From Neostapfia colusana (Eukaryota; Streptophyta; Magnoliopsida; Poales; Poaceae): DNA of 64,000 bases. Under the pieces are notes generated by a model. The model had not been told where the DNA came from, made no database searches, and worked only from the letters and a program-made list of their open reading frames with translations. Each line of letters opens with the position of its first letter. Position 1 is the first letter of the stretch. This document shows positions 1 to 12,320 of this stretch, in pieces. The translations under genes were made by a program, and so were the position numbers. The DNA is taken from NCBI GenBank assembly GCA_030760725.1, contig JASWHV010000012.1:19792368-19856367 (forward strand), written 5' to 3'.

Positions 1-381
1 ACCACACGATGGGGTCTCCTCCTCTTTCCCCTGGGTTTGCGCACTGGAGGCTAGTGCCATTCATATGTCTCTAAGACATGAAGAGTCTTAGAAAACATAT
101 TCACTTCCCGTCCATTGCTGAACGGGACATCCCACACTACTTTCCTCGTATGGGTGAGCTAACCGAAATTGATCCGCTTTCGGTGGCGTTCCTTACCATT
201 CTTACCTCCACGTAGGTGCGTCGCTACAGAATTGAAATACTGAATGATAACACACTGTTAGCTTGCCACCTAAGTAACTATGCTAATAATACTCCTTATG
301 TGGGCATACTATATGTTCCTCACTCGTATACTCCTGAGTTTTCAAAAACATGCTCTTTTCATGCGTGCTATTCCCAATGCG
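1..381 (-). other. Element I: 5' leader fragment
   Basis: Untranslated leader of a minus-strand chromovirus whose body lies left of the window. It matches in reverse the leaders of element A (about 10840-11460) and element C (about 53940-54330), sharing the blocks around the 'gatggggtctcc' and 'catgaagagtc' words and the stretch before the primer site. No credible coding sequence is visible. Confidence 0.75.
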
Positions 382-393
382 GCTCTGATACCA
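382..393 (-). other. Primer binding site of element I
   Basis: The plus strand reads GCTCTGATACCA, the reverse complement of TGGTATCAGAGC, the standard primer site for initiator-Met tRNA in plant LTR retrotransposons. It lies 4 nt from the inner LTR end at 398 and fixes the element's orientation as minus. Confidence 0.9.
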
Positions 394-397
394 CGTC

Positions 398-3300
398 TGT
401 GAGGCCCGGGAATCGCAGTGGGTGGTGCCGTGCGATGCGGCACCCAACAGCAAGCACGAAAAGGGATGTAAGAACATAACGGAACCATTTTGTTACTCAA
501 GATAAGTTCTTTTACAACATAAGTAAACACACAGCGTAAATTAAAATTTGCTGGACAAACTACTCAATCTCGACCCTAACTACGCCGAAGAGAAGTCGTT
601 CAGCCCGTGAACGCTTCCTACTAGCTTCACCAAAGAAAGGCAGCAGCTAGGTTTCCGATGAATTGAACGAACCGTGAGGTTCGTCGTCCCACCAAACAAC
701 CCTCTTCATAGCAGGCATCCTTCTACCTGCAAAAGCAACTCAAAAGCAATCGTGAGCACTAAGGCTCAGCAAGACTTAACCGTCACTCCTAAACATGTAA
801 CTCTAAATGCAGGGGTAGTAAGACAGTAGGAACAGGAATTTGCAAAATGCAACTTGACTAAACTTAATCCTTATATTCAGATTCTTATAGCCTTCATTTT
901 AGTGGTCCTCACGCCTCACAACATCGGAAGTCCACAATCAAACAAGAAACGCTTATCCCGATGTTGCTAGCCTAAGGTGGAAATGAAATTTAGTTGGCTC
1001 TATATCTACTTCAGTCAAGGTTCCAATACGGTGATTAATACACAAACAACAAGTTAAGAGACTTAGGTCCTCTTCTTACTAAGTCACGGCGCAGTGGGCA
1101 AGTATGCTCAATCCTCTTCCGCGAGCGACGTTGATTCGAATCAATAACAACCCGGAATACACGACACATACATCCGCCTCGAAAGACTCTCTCAAGAGCT
1201 CTTTCTTACGTTGTATGCAGCAACCTTTCACACGACACCCCGACATAGAAAAATATTTCGCGCCGAGCAGGATGGTCCTCTACGCGGACACGTCGAAGTT
1301 GCCCGCTAAAGGATTTACACCTCCCGCCTTCTCAACGCCATTCCCACGCGAAGTATGAGTTTCTATATCACGGTCCATCGAGTTACATCGGTTTCATGGG
1401 TTCCATACCCCACTATATATCCAGTATAGCTCAATCTTGTCCAGCAGGGCCGCATACATACGGTCCTTAACCGACACGAACGGGGCTACAACCAACCTCC
1501 ACAGTTGCCTTACCATCCCGGTCCAGGCCAAATGTGGTCTCAAGCATTGTCACACCCATCGCAGGTCGAGACCAACCTTGAGAGCTCCATCCTACAGGAA
1601 CATCCCCGTCCCCATCTCATTTTCATGAGGGTGCTCTTGTCATCAAACATCTCGCGAGTAACTCCATTACTCGACCTCTCTCGCGAGTAGCTTTTTACTA
1701 CTCGACTTCTACCGAGCTAGCTACAACATTAGCCTAGCATCTACAACGAGGCCAATCCTACACTAAACCTTCTACTCAGGGATGTAAAAGCCATGCAAGT
1801 GGGTTTCAATCATCCTATACATAATGCATAATATCAAGTCTAATAACCATGAGGTGAAGTAAAGAAAAATTTAAAACGGTAAAGATATGCATACTGGGGC
1901 TTGCCTTGCTCACGGTTTTGTTAGAATCTAGTAGTTAGTCTTCCTCCGGAGAATCCTCCAAACTCGTCACGATATGGAGATCCTCGCTGCAGAGTCGAGT
2001 CCTCGTCGAACGTCGACGTCACGTGCTATTAAGATGATTTATGCACATGTATTCAAAAGCAATTTAGAAAATGATTCAAAGCTGTTGTACAAGTTAACTC
2101 AAACATAAGAGAGATAAACAAAAGCAAGGTTTCTGTTGTTGGACTAAACCTTAGAGAAGATGAAAGCTAGGGTGAAAAGAGATACTAGTAATCACCATGT
2201 GATTAAGTCCATTATATGAACACTTAAACCTAAAAGATGGTAGCTCAAGTTCCAGAGGTCCAATGAAGCTGAGAATTTACCCACAGCTTATATAGAAGCT
2301 AGTTAGGCAGTGTTCAAAAATTGAGCTCATGAAATGGCTTCATATGAGCACAACAAATCCTTATGTGGTTTTCACTAATCTGCTTTACCCCCTAGATATT
2401 AAGCTTTCCTATGCTGCAAAGTAGACTTTTTGTGAAGTACAAAATGTCCTGAGTCCATAGGAATTGTTTTAACCATTTTTGGAGTTCCCTACATGGAGAT
2501 ATGGATTTTACAAGGATTGGGGAAAAGCTGAAAAGGTCTCTGTTTATTTTTCCCATTTTTCCGAGACATAAGGAATGAACACATCATTTGACCAAACAAA
2601 TGAGGTTCAATGCCTCTGAAATTTTTACTGGAGTTCAAGGAATCTTGGAAGAATGTCCTGTCCAAATTTGGGAATTTTCCAATAAACAGAACTCCTGTAA
2701 AAATTCATACAATATTTTATTTAAATGAATTAATGAGCCAAATCCATGGATTTTCATAAACATTGGGCTGTATCCCTGGATAGTACTCTTTGAGAGAAAT
2801 CCAACAAAATTTGTTTCACAATTTTTGGACACTCCTACACAAAGTTATGGCTCTCCAAAGTTTGAACTAAAGTGGGAAAATCTAGAAAATGTTTAAATGC
2901 CGATAGTGGGTCCCACCTGTCATCCCTAACCTCCAGACTCGCGCCAAACAGGGCAGTGGCGGCCCCCTCTGGTGAGGTCACCGGAAGGGCACTTCCCAGC
3001 CACCTCCAGACCCCTTGCTGGCCGCCCCCCCATATTTCCCCACGCTGAACACGTTGGTGAGGTCGCTGGCGGCTGAAACTCGCCAGAAAACAGGGCGCAC
3101 CGGCCACAGCAAACCCTAGGGCACCGGCGAGGTCTTTCACGGTGAATTCTCCACCAAATGATCGGTTCTTGGGCTCTACAGCACCAGGGGATCATGTAGA
3201 AGACCGGTATGAGGTCTAAACAAGCTGGAGAGGGCTCTAAACCTATCGGCACCGTGCGCCCAATAGGGTCCAGCGGTATACCCTCTAAAAGAGCTCGGAT

Positions 3301-4550
3301 TACTCACTCTACACTCAATTTCTTGGTCTAAAATCGATGGAGGAGGTGTGCTAGGAAGTTAACATTCTGTGTGTGAAGTTTGAGACCCAACAAACACGAT
3401 TTGAGGATGAATTTTACAATTCCTTACCTCAAGGTCCGTTTCTGCCGCCCGGGAGAAAAACTTGAAATTCTCCCTCTGTGATCAATGGCTAGGGCTGAGC
3501 TTTGGGGGTGAGCAACTAGGCTTGTATGTGCACAGATGGGGTGGCTTGCTTGGGCGTGATCACTTCTGGTTTGGGCTGTCCACGGCGTCTAGTTTCGGTT
3601 CCTTGAGTTTGAACTCGGGAGCAGCAGCAAGCAAACCGTTTCTAGGCGCTGGTGAACTCGGGACGGCGGGGTGAAGTGGCCAGCCGGCTAGAGCACTCAT
3701 GGGCGAACCTTTTTGCTGTTGGAAGCTCGGGCAAAGGGGGCTTGGTTCAGTTGCTGGCGATCAGAGAAACAGAGGGGAGCTGCTGGTCTTCACTGTGTGC
3801 GGGGAGGGATGAGCAGAGGTCACATCTTCAGTGATAAGGGTGAAGGAAGCAGCTCGCCAGCAAAATTTGATCAAGGAGGAGGTGGCGTGGGGAGAAAACG
3901 GTGGCACCGGTGAGCAGCAGGTGTCCCGCGTGTGCTGCCCGAGTGAAACAGAGAAGCCTTCAGTCTCAAGTCTACTGACATGTGGGCCCCATGTTCCCCC
4001 TCTTATCCTCCGGTTCCGGATAAAATAGCAAACGAGCTCCGAATTTGATCAAACTTGGAGGATAGGTCAAAAGAATTATGAGGAACTCAAATCTGGAATC
4101 GGATTTTGAAATTGAGTTTGTTTGGTTCAAAATTCAAATTTAAGTTTGAATTTGAACGTGCCCTCATTTAATCCTCGGAATAAATAGTATATGAAACCTA
4201 AAATTCTCCAAATTTGAATCTTAGGCTCTTGAATACATGAGAAATGCATCTATGATCTCACATATAGGCCATTGGACAATCTGAATAGGAATCCTTTCAA
4301 AAGATTCAAAATGGTGTTTAAATTTCCTCCACTCTCCTTATAGAGAAGGTGCACATGAGTTAGAGTTTTGGGAGTGCAATTCTTTCCCCTAGGTTAACAT
4401 GTGCTGATCATGGGCTAGAGAAAATTTTTAACTCCCTCACATGTCCATATTTGTGTTCATCATTTCATGTGACACAACTATAGTCTTTTATCGACTTAAC
4501 TTTATTTCATAAGTTGGAAATCAAACTTTACAAAATTTAGGGCTGTTACA
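398..4550 (-). mobile_element. 5' LTR of element I (Ty3/gypsy chromovirus)
   Basis: A 4.15-kb LTR on the minus strand. The inner end is TGTGAGGCCC at 398 beside the primer site. The outer end (LTR start TGTAACAGCCC on the minus strand) is at 4550. Read on the minus strand it has an AT-rich start, a TGGGCCC/TGTCA motif at 3976-3990, a GC-rich block at about 2930-3960 and a long AT-rich part. The central part (about 1905-3250) matches fragment F (38189-39376) in reverse, so I and F belong to one family. Short open frames in the GC-rich block are not credible genes. A TTTTGCAG acceptor-like site followed by an open frame of about 26 codons occurs around 650-735 (minus), where other LTRs have their terminal exon, but the peptide is not recognisably related. 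Confidence 0.85.
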
Positions 4551-6770
4551 TTTCTACCCTTGACTCCAGGGTTCATTTGGTCATGCATTTGGAGTATAAA
4601 ACATCCTTGACCTAATGCACATACAAACTCTGACCATGGTAGTGAACAAAGTAAAAGCTTTATAAATAACTTAAATGCAAACCGGAGCTTGCCTTGGTTT
4701 TGCAGGTGACTAAAGTCAGATAATTATGAAGTTAGTTGTTGATGACTTGAAGCTTAATCCCTGCCCTTCTTGCTCCTTGATCCATGGTTCCCTTCTCCTC
4801 CACTTTTCCACGTTTAATCACTACACGTTATGAATATGCATATATGTTCAATTGAAAAGCTTTTGCTAACAAGTTCTAAAGACAAGTTCTAAAACAGGAA
4901 CTCTGTTTAAGAATTTAAAATGACACTGGTGATAGTGGTTTAGGTTTGGGTTAAAGTACTACGATCACGTGATAAGTGGGGTTCATTATTTGGGTGTTGA
5001 TCACCTCATGAGGTTGAACAGAACAGTACTGATCCATGGCTCCAATGGAGCTGAAAATTGTTTTGTGAGTTCCTTGTCACAAGAAAGTCATCTGGACCAA
5101 AATTCAGAATTTTACAATGAGTAGATCACTCAGAACAATTCCCTAAGCATTTAGGCAGAAAGGAATTAATTCTAAATAAATTTGCACTTTCATTCAAATT
5201 CAAGTGAACTACAATTTAAAACATAGCTCAGGGAGCATGCGTGTATTTTCCTAGGATTTTTGGAACTAAGGACTGTCCAGAACTAAATTTCCAAGTTTTG
5301 GAAATTCTCTGAAATTGTTTCTGTATTCATTTGAACACAGAAACTTGAAATCAGAATTCCCCAACGAAAACCAACTCCAAATGAGCTGAAATTTTTACAG
5401 GAGTTAACTACCATCCTAAAGAATATTCTGCCAAAATTTGAGAATTTTTGGATGAAGCAATCACCCTCTAAAATTCTTTTCCTGAAAATCTTTAAAGAGT
5501 TTTCCAGAATTTAATAATAGCTTTCATAGAAATTGGGTTCAATATTTGGATATAGTTTTTCAATCTGAATCCAACCCAATTTAAATAACTAAATTTGGAG
5601 CTTGCAAAAGTTATGAGGTTCTAAAGTTTGAACAACTTTCTGTTTGAATTCTACCCAGAACAATTCAAAAATGGGCACTACCGGTCAGGTGTTTCTTCAA
5701 CATCTCGCCAGAGCCCGCGGGTGCACGCCGGACAGAAGGGTGGCGTGCCCCGTTCTCCCTCATTTCTCCACCGTTTTTGCTCCGGTTTTGCCCTACACGC
5801 TCCTCACACCGTGGCCTAGCAGCCGGGCAAGTTTTTCCCGCATGAAAACGGCCGTAGGTGGGTCGGCATTGGCAGGGCGGCTCGGGAGCTCGGCATCAAC
5901 ATGTTCCGCCACGTCCGAAGCTTCTCCCAGCGATCTAAGATGCCCTAAAGCATCCCTAGTGGTCGAGGAACGTGGAACGGAGATCAACTCTCGCAGAAAA
6001 TGGCTGAAAACTAGTCGTCACCGTGGACCGCGGCGGTTTTAGCCGCCGGCGGTGATTTCTCGTTGCCCGGGGCAGAGGAGGGGTGGTTTGCTTAGTGCTT
6101 TGCAATGGAAGGGCACTAGGAACCCTAGTAGCTGTGGTTTGAACTGTAGAACGAATGATCAAGCGATTGAAACTAATTTCAGAAACATGCTAGAGTCGGT
6201 TCTCCACATGTGCCGGCGCCAAAAACAAAATTCCGGCAAGCCGGCGTCAGGCAAGAACAAGAGGACCACGGTAGGAGTAGCTACATGTCATGGAGCACCT
6301 TAGGGCGAAGTTTGTTGTGCCGGAGAGGCACTGGAGCGGCCGGAATACTAGAATCAGTGATGCGACGTTGTATGGAACAGAGGAGAAGAAAAATCTTCGT
6401 GCGCCAATCCTAGGACGCCGGGAGCTGCTGGTTTCCGCACTGAGGAGATGAAGGACGAGTCCGTGGTGCTGTTTTGCAGCGGTCTGAGGCCTCGTGCGGA
6501 CAAAATCGCTGGCTCCCGAATCAACCGAGGCTGGCGGGGGCGCTCAGTTCCGTTTCTGCGTGAGGAGGAGATAGGGCCCGAGGCTTCGGGTAGTAGGCGA
6601 GATGATCACACAGAGGGTGCAGAATACCCATGAGCAGCTCTCCAGTGCTGCTCAATTCGTGAGGAGGTGGCTCGGCAGCAGCCCTCGGTGGCGCGCGTGA
6701 GGCAGCCGGCTGAGCGAGTGGGAAACAGAGCCTGTTTTGCTTCCTGTTTAAGTCTACTCCTTATGACATG
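4551..6770 (-). mobile_element. LTR of element H, left part (split by A)
   Basis: LTR sequence on the minus strand that continues after element A at 22229. Across the gap, the sequence before 6770 joined to that after 22228 reproduces the TGACATGTGGGCCCC motif seen uninterrupted in LTR I at 3976-3990. The left end is cut by the outer end of LTR I at 4550. The segment at 4560-4700 resembles LTR sequence at 35580-35720 and 55610-55740. The block at about 5670-6720 is GC-rich with only short, non-conserved open frames. No gene is seen. Confidence 0.75.
6766..6770. repeat. Target-site duplication of element A (left)
   Basis: ACATG directly before the TG of A's 5' LTR; the identical ACATG follows A's 3' LTR at 22224-22228. 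A 5-bp duplication is normal for Ty3/gypsy integration. Confidence 0.9.
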
Positions 6771-9333
6771 TGTAAGGGCCTCAGTTTTTAACACATAATT
6801 GAAGTGTTCATCACCACACCACACACCTCATTTCAGGAAAGATGATGAACACAAAAGAAGATCAAGTAACCACCATCAACATGTTCATTAGAGAACAAAC
6901 TCACATATTGCAAAAGTGGTATTTCCTACATGTGATATAGGTGGGCTGGACATATGAAAACTCCTACACATTGCTAAGGATGTCCATGCCAAGTTTCACC
7001 CAAATTCAAAACCTTTTTGAGGTAATTTTGGGTATAGCTAGGAAGAGGGCAGTTTGAAACCATATTCAAATTCAAACTGTTTTATCCCATGAATTTAAAA
7101 GTGGGAGGCAGATTCTTATTCAGCACATTTTTGTGAGCTCACACACCAATTTTCACTCCATTTGGAGTTGATCTTGACATGAGTTAACTGGGACAAATTC
7201 AAACTTTATTTGAATTCAAAACTGAACTTGTGCTGAAATTCATTCAAATCAAACTCCATTTGAATTCTACTCAATTCAAATGTCTCATGGGTGAATAATT
7301 TGAATCACCATGGGTATTTTGGGACTCACTGTTTACAACAGTGATTAGGAGTAAATTTCAGAGGTTAAAATTCGCAGTGGGACCCATATGTCAGCCACTG
7401 AAGGAGATCAACCGAGTGGACTTTCAGCACTCGGGTCCCCGAGCTTCTCCCGAGAGCGCCACCGAGGGGAGGCCGCCACGCCACCACCTGCTTGCCGCCC
7501 ACGGTCGCTGAACCGACTCCCTGGGTCTTTATCTACCCGCCCGAGCGGTCACCGACGCCTCGCATCGCTGCCTCGCCGCACTTTCACTCAAAACGCCGAA
7601 ACACCTCGCCGCCTGAGCAAACCTTCGGTTCCTCATCGCCCGGCCGATCCAGTGACCCTCTCGGCGATCTGAGACCAGCACCGGGTGCGCCAAGCCATCT
7701 TCGACACCTTCACATCGGTTCCAGACCCTGCGCAGCCTTCCCCGAGCTCCACCGTGGCGATCTTTGCCCTGCCGGTGCAGCTTGAGCCGCCGCTGAGGGA
7801 ACCGCCTTTCTGGCCACCACAGCCCACCGTTCACGGAGCTGTAAACAGCAAAGAGATTCGCCTTCAACCCCTCTTTCTTTTCCGCAAGCTCCGGCGGCGT
7901 GACAAGCACCGCTCCGGCCGGAATTTCATATTTTCGCGACGGTGTGCAAAAGTGAGGTCGGTACTGATGCGAGAAATTCGTAAACCACACTGCATCACTC
8001 ATCCTATCATGGAGAGGATCACTTCTAGTAGCCCGTGCGGATCCATAGGATCAAGAACCACGAAGAACCGTGGAGGGAAACCGCTGTTCATCGAGTTTTA
8101 GTAGAAATCCCGATTTCCGGCCCAGGTCGCACGGTGACAGCCCAACACAGCCCTTCCCGAGCTCCGTAGAGCTCATGTCGACCTTTCCTATGGTCCACTG
8201 ATGCTCGACGACCCTTAGCTTGATCCGGGGAGGTGCTAGGGAGGGTGGACAACGCGACCGAAGTTCTTCCGAGGTTGCGGCTCGTCGCCGACTAGGTAGC
8301 GGCCGTTGTCATGACGAGCTGACCCCAGAATCCTGTTCCCCGAGTGGAAATAGGCAGGGGCGGCCAGAATCATGAAGTTTGGAGCTTTACAGAAGCCGGC
8401 GGCGAGCTCTCCGGTGAGGCTCCTCGGCGGCAGAACGCGGGCAGCGGGAGGTTGACGAAGGGGTGGACCCTAGCTGTCAGCGGGAGATATTTTAAATTGG
8501 GATCGGGCTGCGTCCGGGATCAGCTGTGCTGACGCGCAAATACCCTGTGAGCTCCGGTGTGCCGGACACCTCCGCGCTCGACACGTGTCCCCGCGGGCCC
8601 CCGCGAGATTTAAACTTTCCCCGATTTTCAGAATTCTTCCAAACTTCAAATCCTCATAACTTTGGCTAGAAAGCTCCAAATTGAGTGAACCAAATTTTGC
8701 TGGCTTCAGCCCTCTGAGTAATTTCCAGCAAATCAAGTTTCACTTCATGAAATTCCTTATTTCTCCAGCATTAATTCCTCAAAGTTTAAAATGTTTAGAA
8801 TTTTAACTGGAGAATCCTTTGGAGGAAAATCCTGAAATTTTGCTGGGATGTTCACCAAAATATCCCTGAACTACCATAAAAATTTAAGACCCATTTGAGC
8901 TCATTTGATCCACCTAATGGTGTGATTAGTGAAACTGTTCCAGAGAAAATAGAAAATGTTCAGAAACATTTTCAGAATTTTCTCTGAAATTGTTTAGCTC
9001 ATATCTTTAGCTAGGAACCTTCAAATTAAGTGAGACCAACTCCATTAGAACCCTCTGAAAATCTAGTTTTCAGAAAGTCATAGTTTGTTTCATGAAAATC
9101 CTTAGAATACCCTAAAAGCCTTCAATTAAGGTCAAGTACATAATTAATTGTGGAGGGCTCAAATGAGCATTGCTGCAACTAAAACTTGACCAAGTCTCTG
9201 TTTAGGTTGTAACCAAGTCACAGTAAAAGTTTCACAGTCATTAGGCTTGTCTAGCAAGAGTTGTAGACTTCACAAGTTTAAAAGTTAATACAAATGTATT
9301 TAAATTAAGACATATACTGCTTCTATCATGTAG

Positions 9334-9414
9334 TCGCTAAGGTCGAGGAGGAACCCAAAGTCCTAGACTTCGTTACTCCGGAGGAACAACTAGCCTACGA
9401 CCAAGAGCAGCAAG
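9334..9414 (+). other. Putative LTR exon i (81 nt, acidic)
   Basis: Starts after an acceptor-like ATCATGTAG and ends at AAG|GCAAGC, which resembles the AG|GCAAGT consensus of GC-AG introns. Read in phase 1 it encodes 26 codons with the motif VLDFVTPEEQLAYD. The same 81-nt length, borders and open frame occur at 20735-20815, 28350-28430 and 55733-55813 (minus). No function is known. Confidence 0.45.
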
Positions 9415-10503
9415 GCAAGCTCCGGTTTGCATTAACCTTTTTGAAAGTTTTTATTGTTTTGAGCACATACTTGATTACTTTATTCTTTGCATTAGAGTCT
9501 GGTTTGGAAATCCAACGCATAGCCAAGAAAACCATGGGTTGGATTTAGGAGTTCAAACCCCGTTAGCTACTGCAATGCTAAGATAGTGTAGGATTCGGTA
9601 CAAGTCAAGTAGTTGGAACTACTCGCGAGCATAGGCTAGAGGCACTCGACTCGGGTAGAGATAGCACATGATACACATGGCAAGAAAGATGAGACCGAGC
9701 GGAGAGTAAGGGCAGCAGGACTTTGGGGCCTGTGTGCTGTAGCTCCGCTTGTGTCGATTGAGGACCGAGCCGTGTGCGGGCCTGTTGAACAAGCTAGAAC
9801 AGTACCGAAGACCTACCGGCTATATGGGAACCGGGAAACCGATGTAACTCGGGTAGCTGGGTATTGAGGCATTGCCCATCGTTCAGAGGGTAGGTTGAGA
9901 GCTTGAGGTGTAAATCGGCAGGCGGCACTGAGATGCGCGTGCAGAGACCTCTTGCTCGGGACGATGGGACCGGTTCAATAGTTGGCTGACGGGCGAAAGG
10001 TAGTTGCGTATAGCGTCCGTGATGGTTGTTGTAGGCAACATCGAGTACGGGCATACGTGACGGGTTGTTCAGGTAACCCTGCAGGTGTAAATCGATTATA
10101 ATCGCCGTCCCTCGCGGTCAGTGAGTACCACTTGTTCACTGTACCGTGATGTAGAAAGAACAGGCTAGTTACATGTTAAAATGTTGCTGATTGAAAGATG
10201 GACTTGATTGTTAATGATTTGCTGTAGTCTAGAGCTAACTAAAGTTCTTTTCAACTTTGGGCAAAGTACATGAGAGAAATGCGTTTCTTGTTTGATTGCG
10301 GCTCTCTCATGTGCCTTAGCATAAGGTTCTCCACAACCTGCTGCTAAAACTTGAAAGTAAGGTTCCAATAATTAGGCAAGTCCTTTGCAAATTGTTTTAC
10401 CTCATGTACCCATCACTCCTCATGTAGAAGCTCCATGTTTAGGTGAGACGGGTCAGACTTGCTGAGCTTTCGTGCTCACTGCTTGTGTTTGAAGCTTTTG
10501 CAA

Positions 10504-10592
10504 GGTTCTATGAGGAAGAGACTCCCGAAGAGGAGACGGAACCCCAGGAGGGGAACCCCGTCGAGTGGGAGTCGTGCACGCCGCAGAGTTAG
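10504..10592 (+). other. Putative LTR terminal exon (89 nt)
   Basis: An open segment ending in TAG that encodes an acidic peptide with motif ETPEEETEPQEGN and ending VEWESCTPQS. It joins exon i in frame (phase 1). In this copy the acceptor CAG has become CAA at 10503, moving the AG by one base; the 3' LTR copy keeps CAG. A poly(A) signal follows about 120 nt downstream. Confidence 0.4.
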
Positions 10593-10825
10593 TGTGCGTG
10601 TGTGCTAGCAAGGACACGTTCGAGGGCTGAACGTGGACATGATGCGTAGTCTACGCCCGCGAGTGTAGACTAAACTTATTTTGATGTAAACATGTTCATA
10701 AACCTGTTTATGTAATAAAATTCCGCTTCCGCTTTGTACCTTTGACATGTGTTATCTGGTGCTGTGCAACGAAGCACCCCTCAGCGTGATCCTGGCTCGA
10801 CAAGACCGTGGGGTCATGTCAGCAT

Positions 10826-10837
10826 TGGTATCAGAGC
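10826..10837 (+). other. Primer binding site of element A
   Basis: TGGTATCAGAGC, complementary to the 3' end of initiator-Met tRNA, 4 nt downstream of the 5' LTR end. Confidence 0.95.
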
Positions 10838-12320
10838 TCGCTTGAGGTTTAACGCACTGCAAAGGTCATCTTTTTCAAAAATCCAGTGAGGAACGAGTTA
10901 GTAGCCCGTATAAGAATGTTATTAGCATATAGAAGGTGGCATATTAACCTATTTGTCTATGTCGGAAAATCGTGCATCTCGAGACGTTTATGTCTTGGGG
11001 GTGCACGTAAGCGCTGTGCACCAGTGCGCACAAGCTGAAGGGTGGAGCCCCACGGGTGGCAGGTAACCCGACCCGCTTTGATATCCTCTATGACTCTTCA
11101 TGTCGTTTGGGGTATTCGAGAAACGTCTATCCCTGGCATGCGTGGTGCAACTTGGGAGACCCCGTCACGTGGTCTGAAACGTGAACACGTAACTCAAGGC
11201 GTGTTTGGCTTGAGAACATCCGGGCGAGTGATGACGGCCGGTTGTACGAACTGTATGGATTCCGGACTCGGTGTGCCACCGAGTCTGACAATTGCTTGAG
11301 TTTCTGCAGGTAGCCTGACCACGAAACGGTAGACGTGTAGCATCCGTGTGTGTGTGACGTTTAGTGCCACTGAAATAACGAAGCCGGCTAAGTCCGGTAT
11401 AGGTTTTTCTTTGTGAGGACGTAGTACCGACATAATCTGGTGACGCATCGACGTCACACCCCACTAAATGAAAAACATCATTTAAAAACTTTAAGGTTTT
11501 GATATAAAGTAGTAAAACTTGATGTAACTCCTTCCCTTGAACAAGATATTCAAAGTTAACAAGTTTTCAACTTATAGGTTGTTAAGGACAGAGCACTCTG
11601 TTTTCAGCCGAATCAAGGCTGAAGTTAATCAGAGGTTAGAGGTTGAGTTCTTTCGAGGTTAGGGTCATATGATACATTTCTGGAAAGCTTTGTAAGAGCT
11701 TTACAACTCTTCTGTTGAGGTCCAGAGGTGTTTCATCCCTTAACCACTCGAAAAATGCAGTAGAGTTGAAACTGTCCAGAAAACAGGGCTGAGTAAAGAC
11801 TCTCTGTAAACTCTCTGTAAATTAAGTATAACTTCCTGCTTAAAAATCCAAAAATAGATAATGAGGTAGTTCTGGAAAGCTTATGAGATGGGTTACAAAT
11901 TTTTAACAGAAAGTTTTGTCAGATTGGGAACAGAATTAACTGGAATTCTTGGAGCAAGTCAGTACCTAAAGCAGGGAGGTGCTGTCCAATTTTCTCCAGA
12001 AATTCTGTTAACTTTGACATCTCATAACTTTTGAACCAGGACAGATCTTAGGCCAAGCAAATACTTTATGGAAAGCTATTGAAGTTAGCTTTAACTTTGA
12101 TGTTGAGCTCCGGAATTGGTTTTGCCTTCAACATGGCCTAAATCAGGTTGAAATGGAAACTGGTCAGGGCTGTCATTGGAACAGCAGATCAGCAGTCAAA
12201 TTTGTTTAAAATTTGAACTATGTTTCCAAGTTTTATGGGTTCAATGACATGTCTTATGTTATAACTCAGAGGTTTACTGTTTAAATAAATATTTGACATT
12301 TCTCAAATATATTTTTACAG
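10838..12320 (+). other. Element A leader (no gene)
   Basis: About 1.48 kb between primer site and orf0. It is homologous to the leaders of B (32834-34325), C (52373-54332) and I (1-381). Only short non-conserved open frames occur. It ends in a T-rich tract and ACAG, a splice-acceptor-like sequence that directly touches the orf0 ATG. It probably holds packaging and dimerisation signals, which cannot be pinpointed by eye. Confidence 0.7.

Larger units (their letters stand above)
6771..10821 (+). repeat. 5' LTR of element A
   Basis: Runs 4051 bp from TGTAAGGGCC to ATGTCA and pairs with 18175-22223. Order: AT-rich start (about 600 bp); a GTGGGACCC/TGTCAG motif near 7377-7394; a GC-rich block to about 8610 with short overlapping open frames and no convincing gene; AT-rich sequence; an 81-nt exon-like segment (9334-9414); about 1.09 kb spacer; a terminal exon-like segment (10504-10592); and AATAAA at 10714-10719. 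The LTR should carry promoter and polyadenylation signals. Confidence 0.95.

Noticed and set aside
5644..6633. Possible host gene in the GC-rich stretch before element A
   Set aside because: The stretch is the GC-rich block of LTR H, has no conserved protein motif, and matches the LTR plan of its neighbours.
7388..8101. Overlapping plus-strand open frames in the GC-rich block of A's LTR
   Set aside because: The copies in the 3' LTR (18743-19448) are partly shifted or truncated, and codon conservation is not apparent.
11165..11464. Minus-strand open frames in A's leader
   Set aside because: Leader copies in B, C and I do not keep them open.
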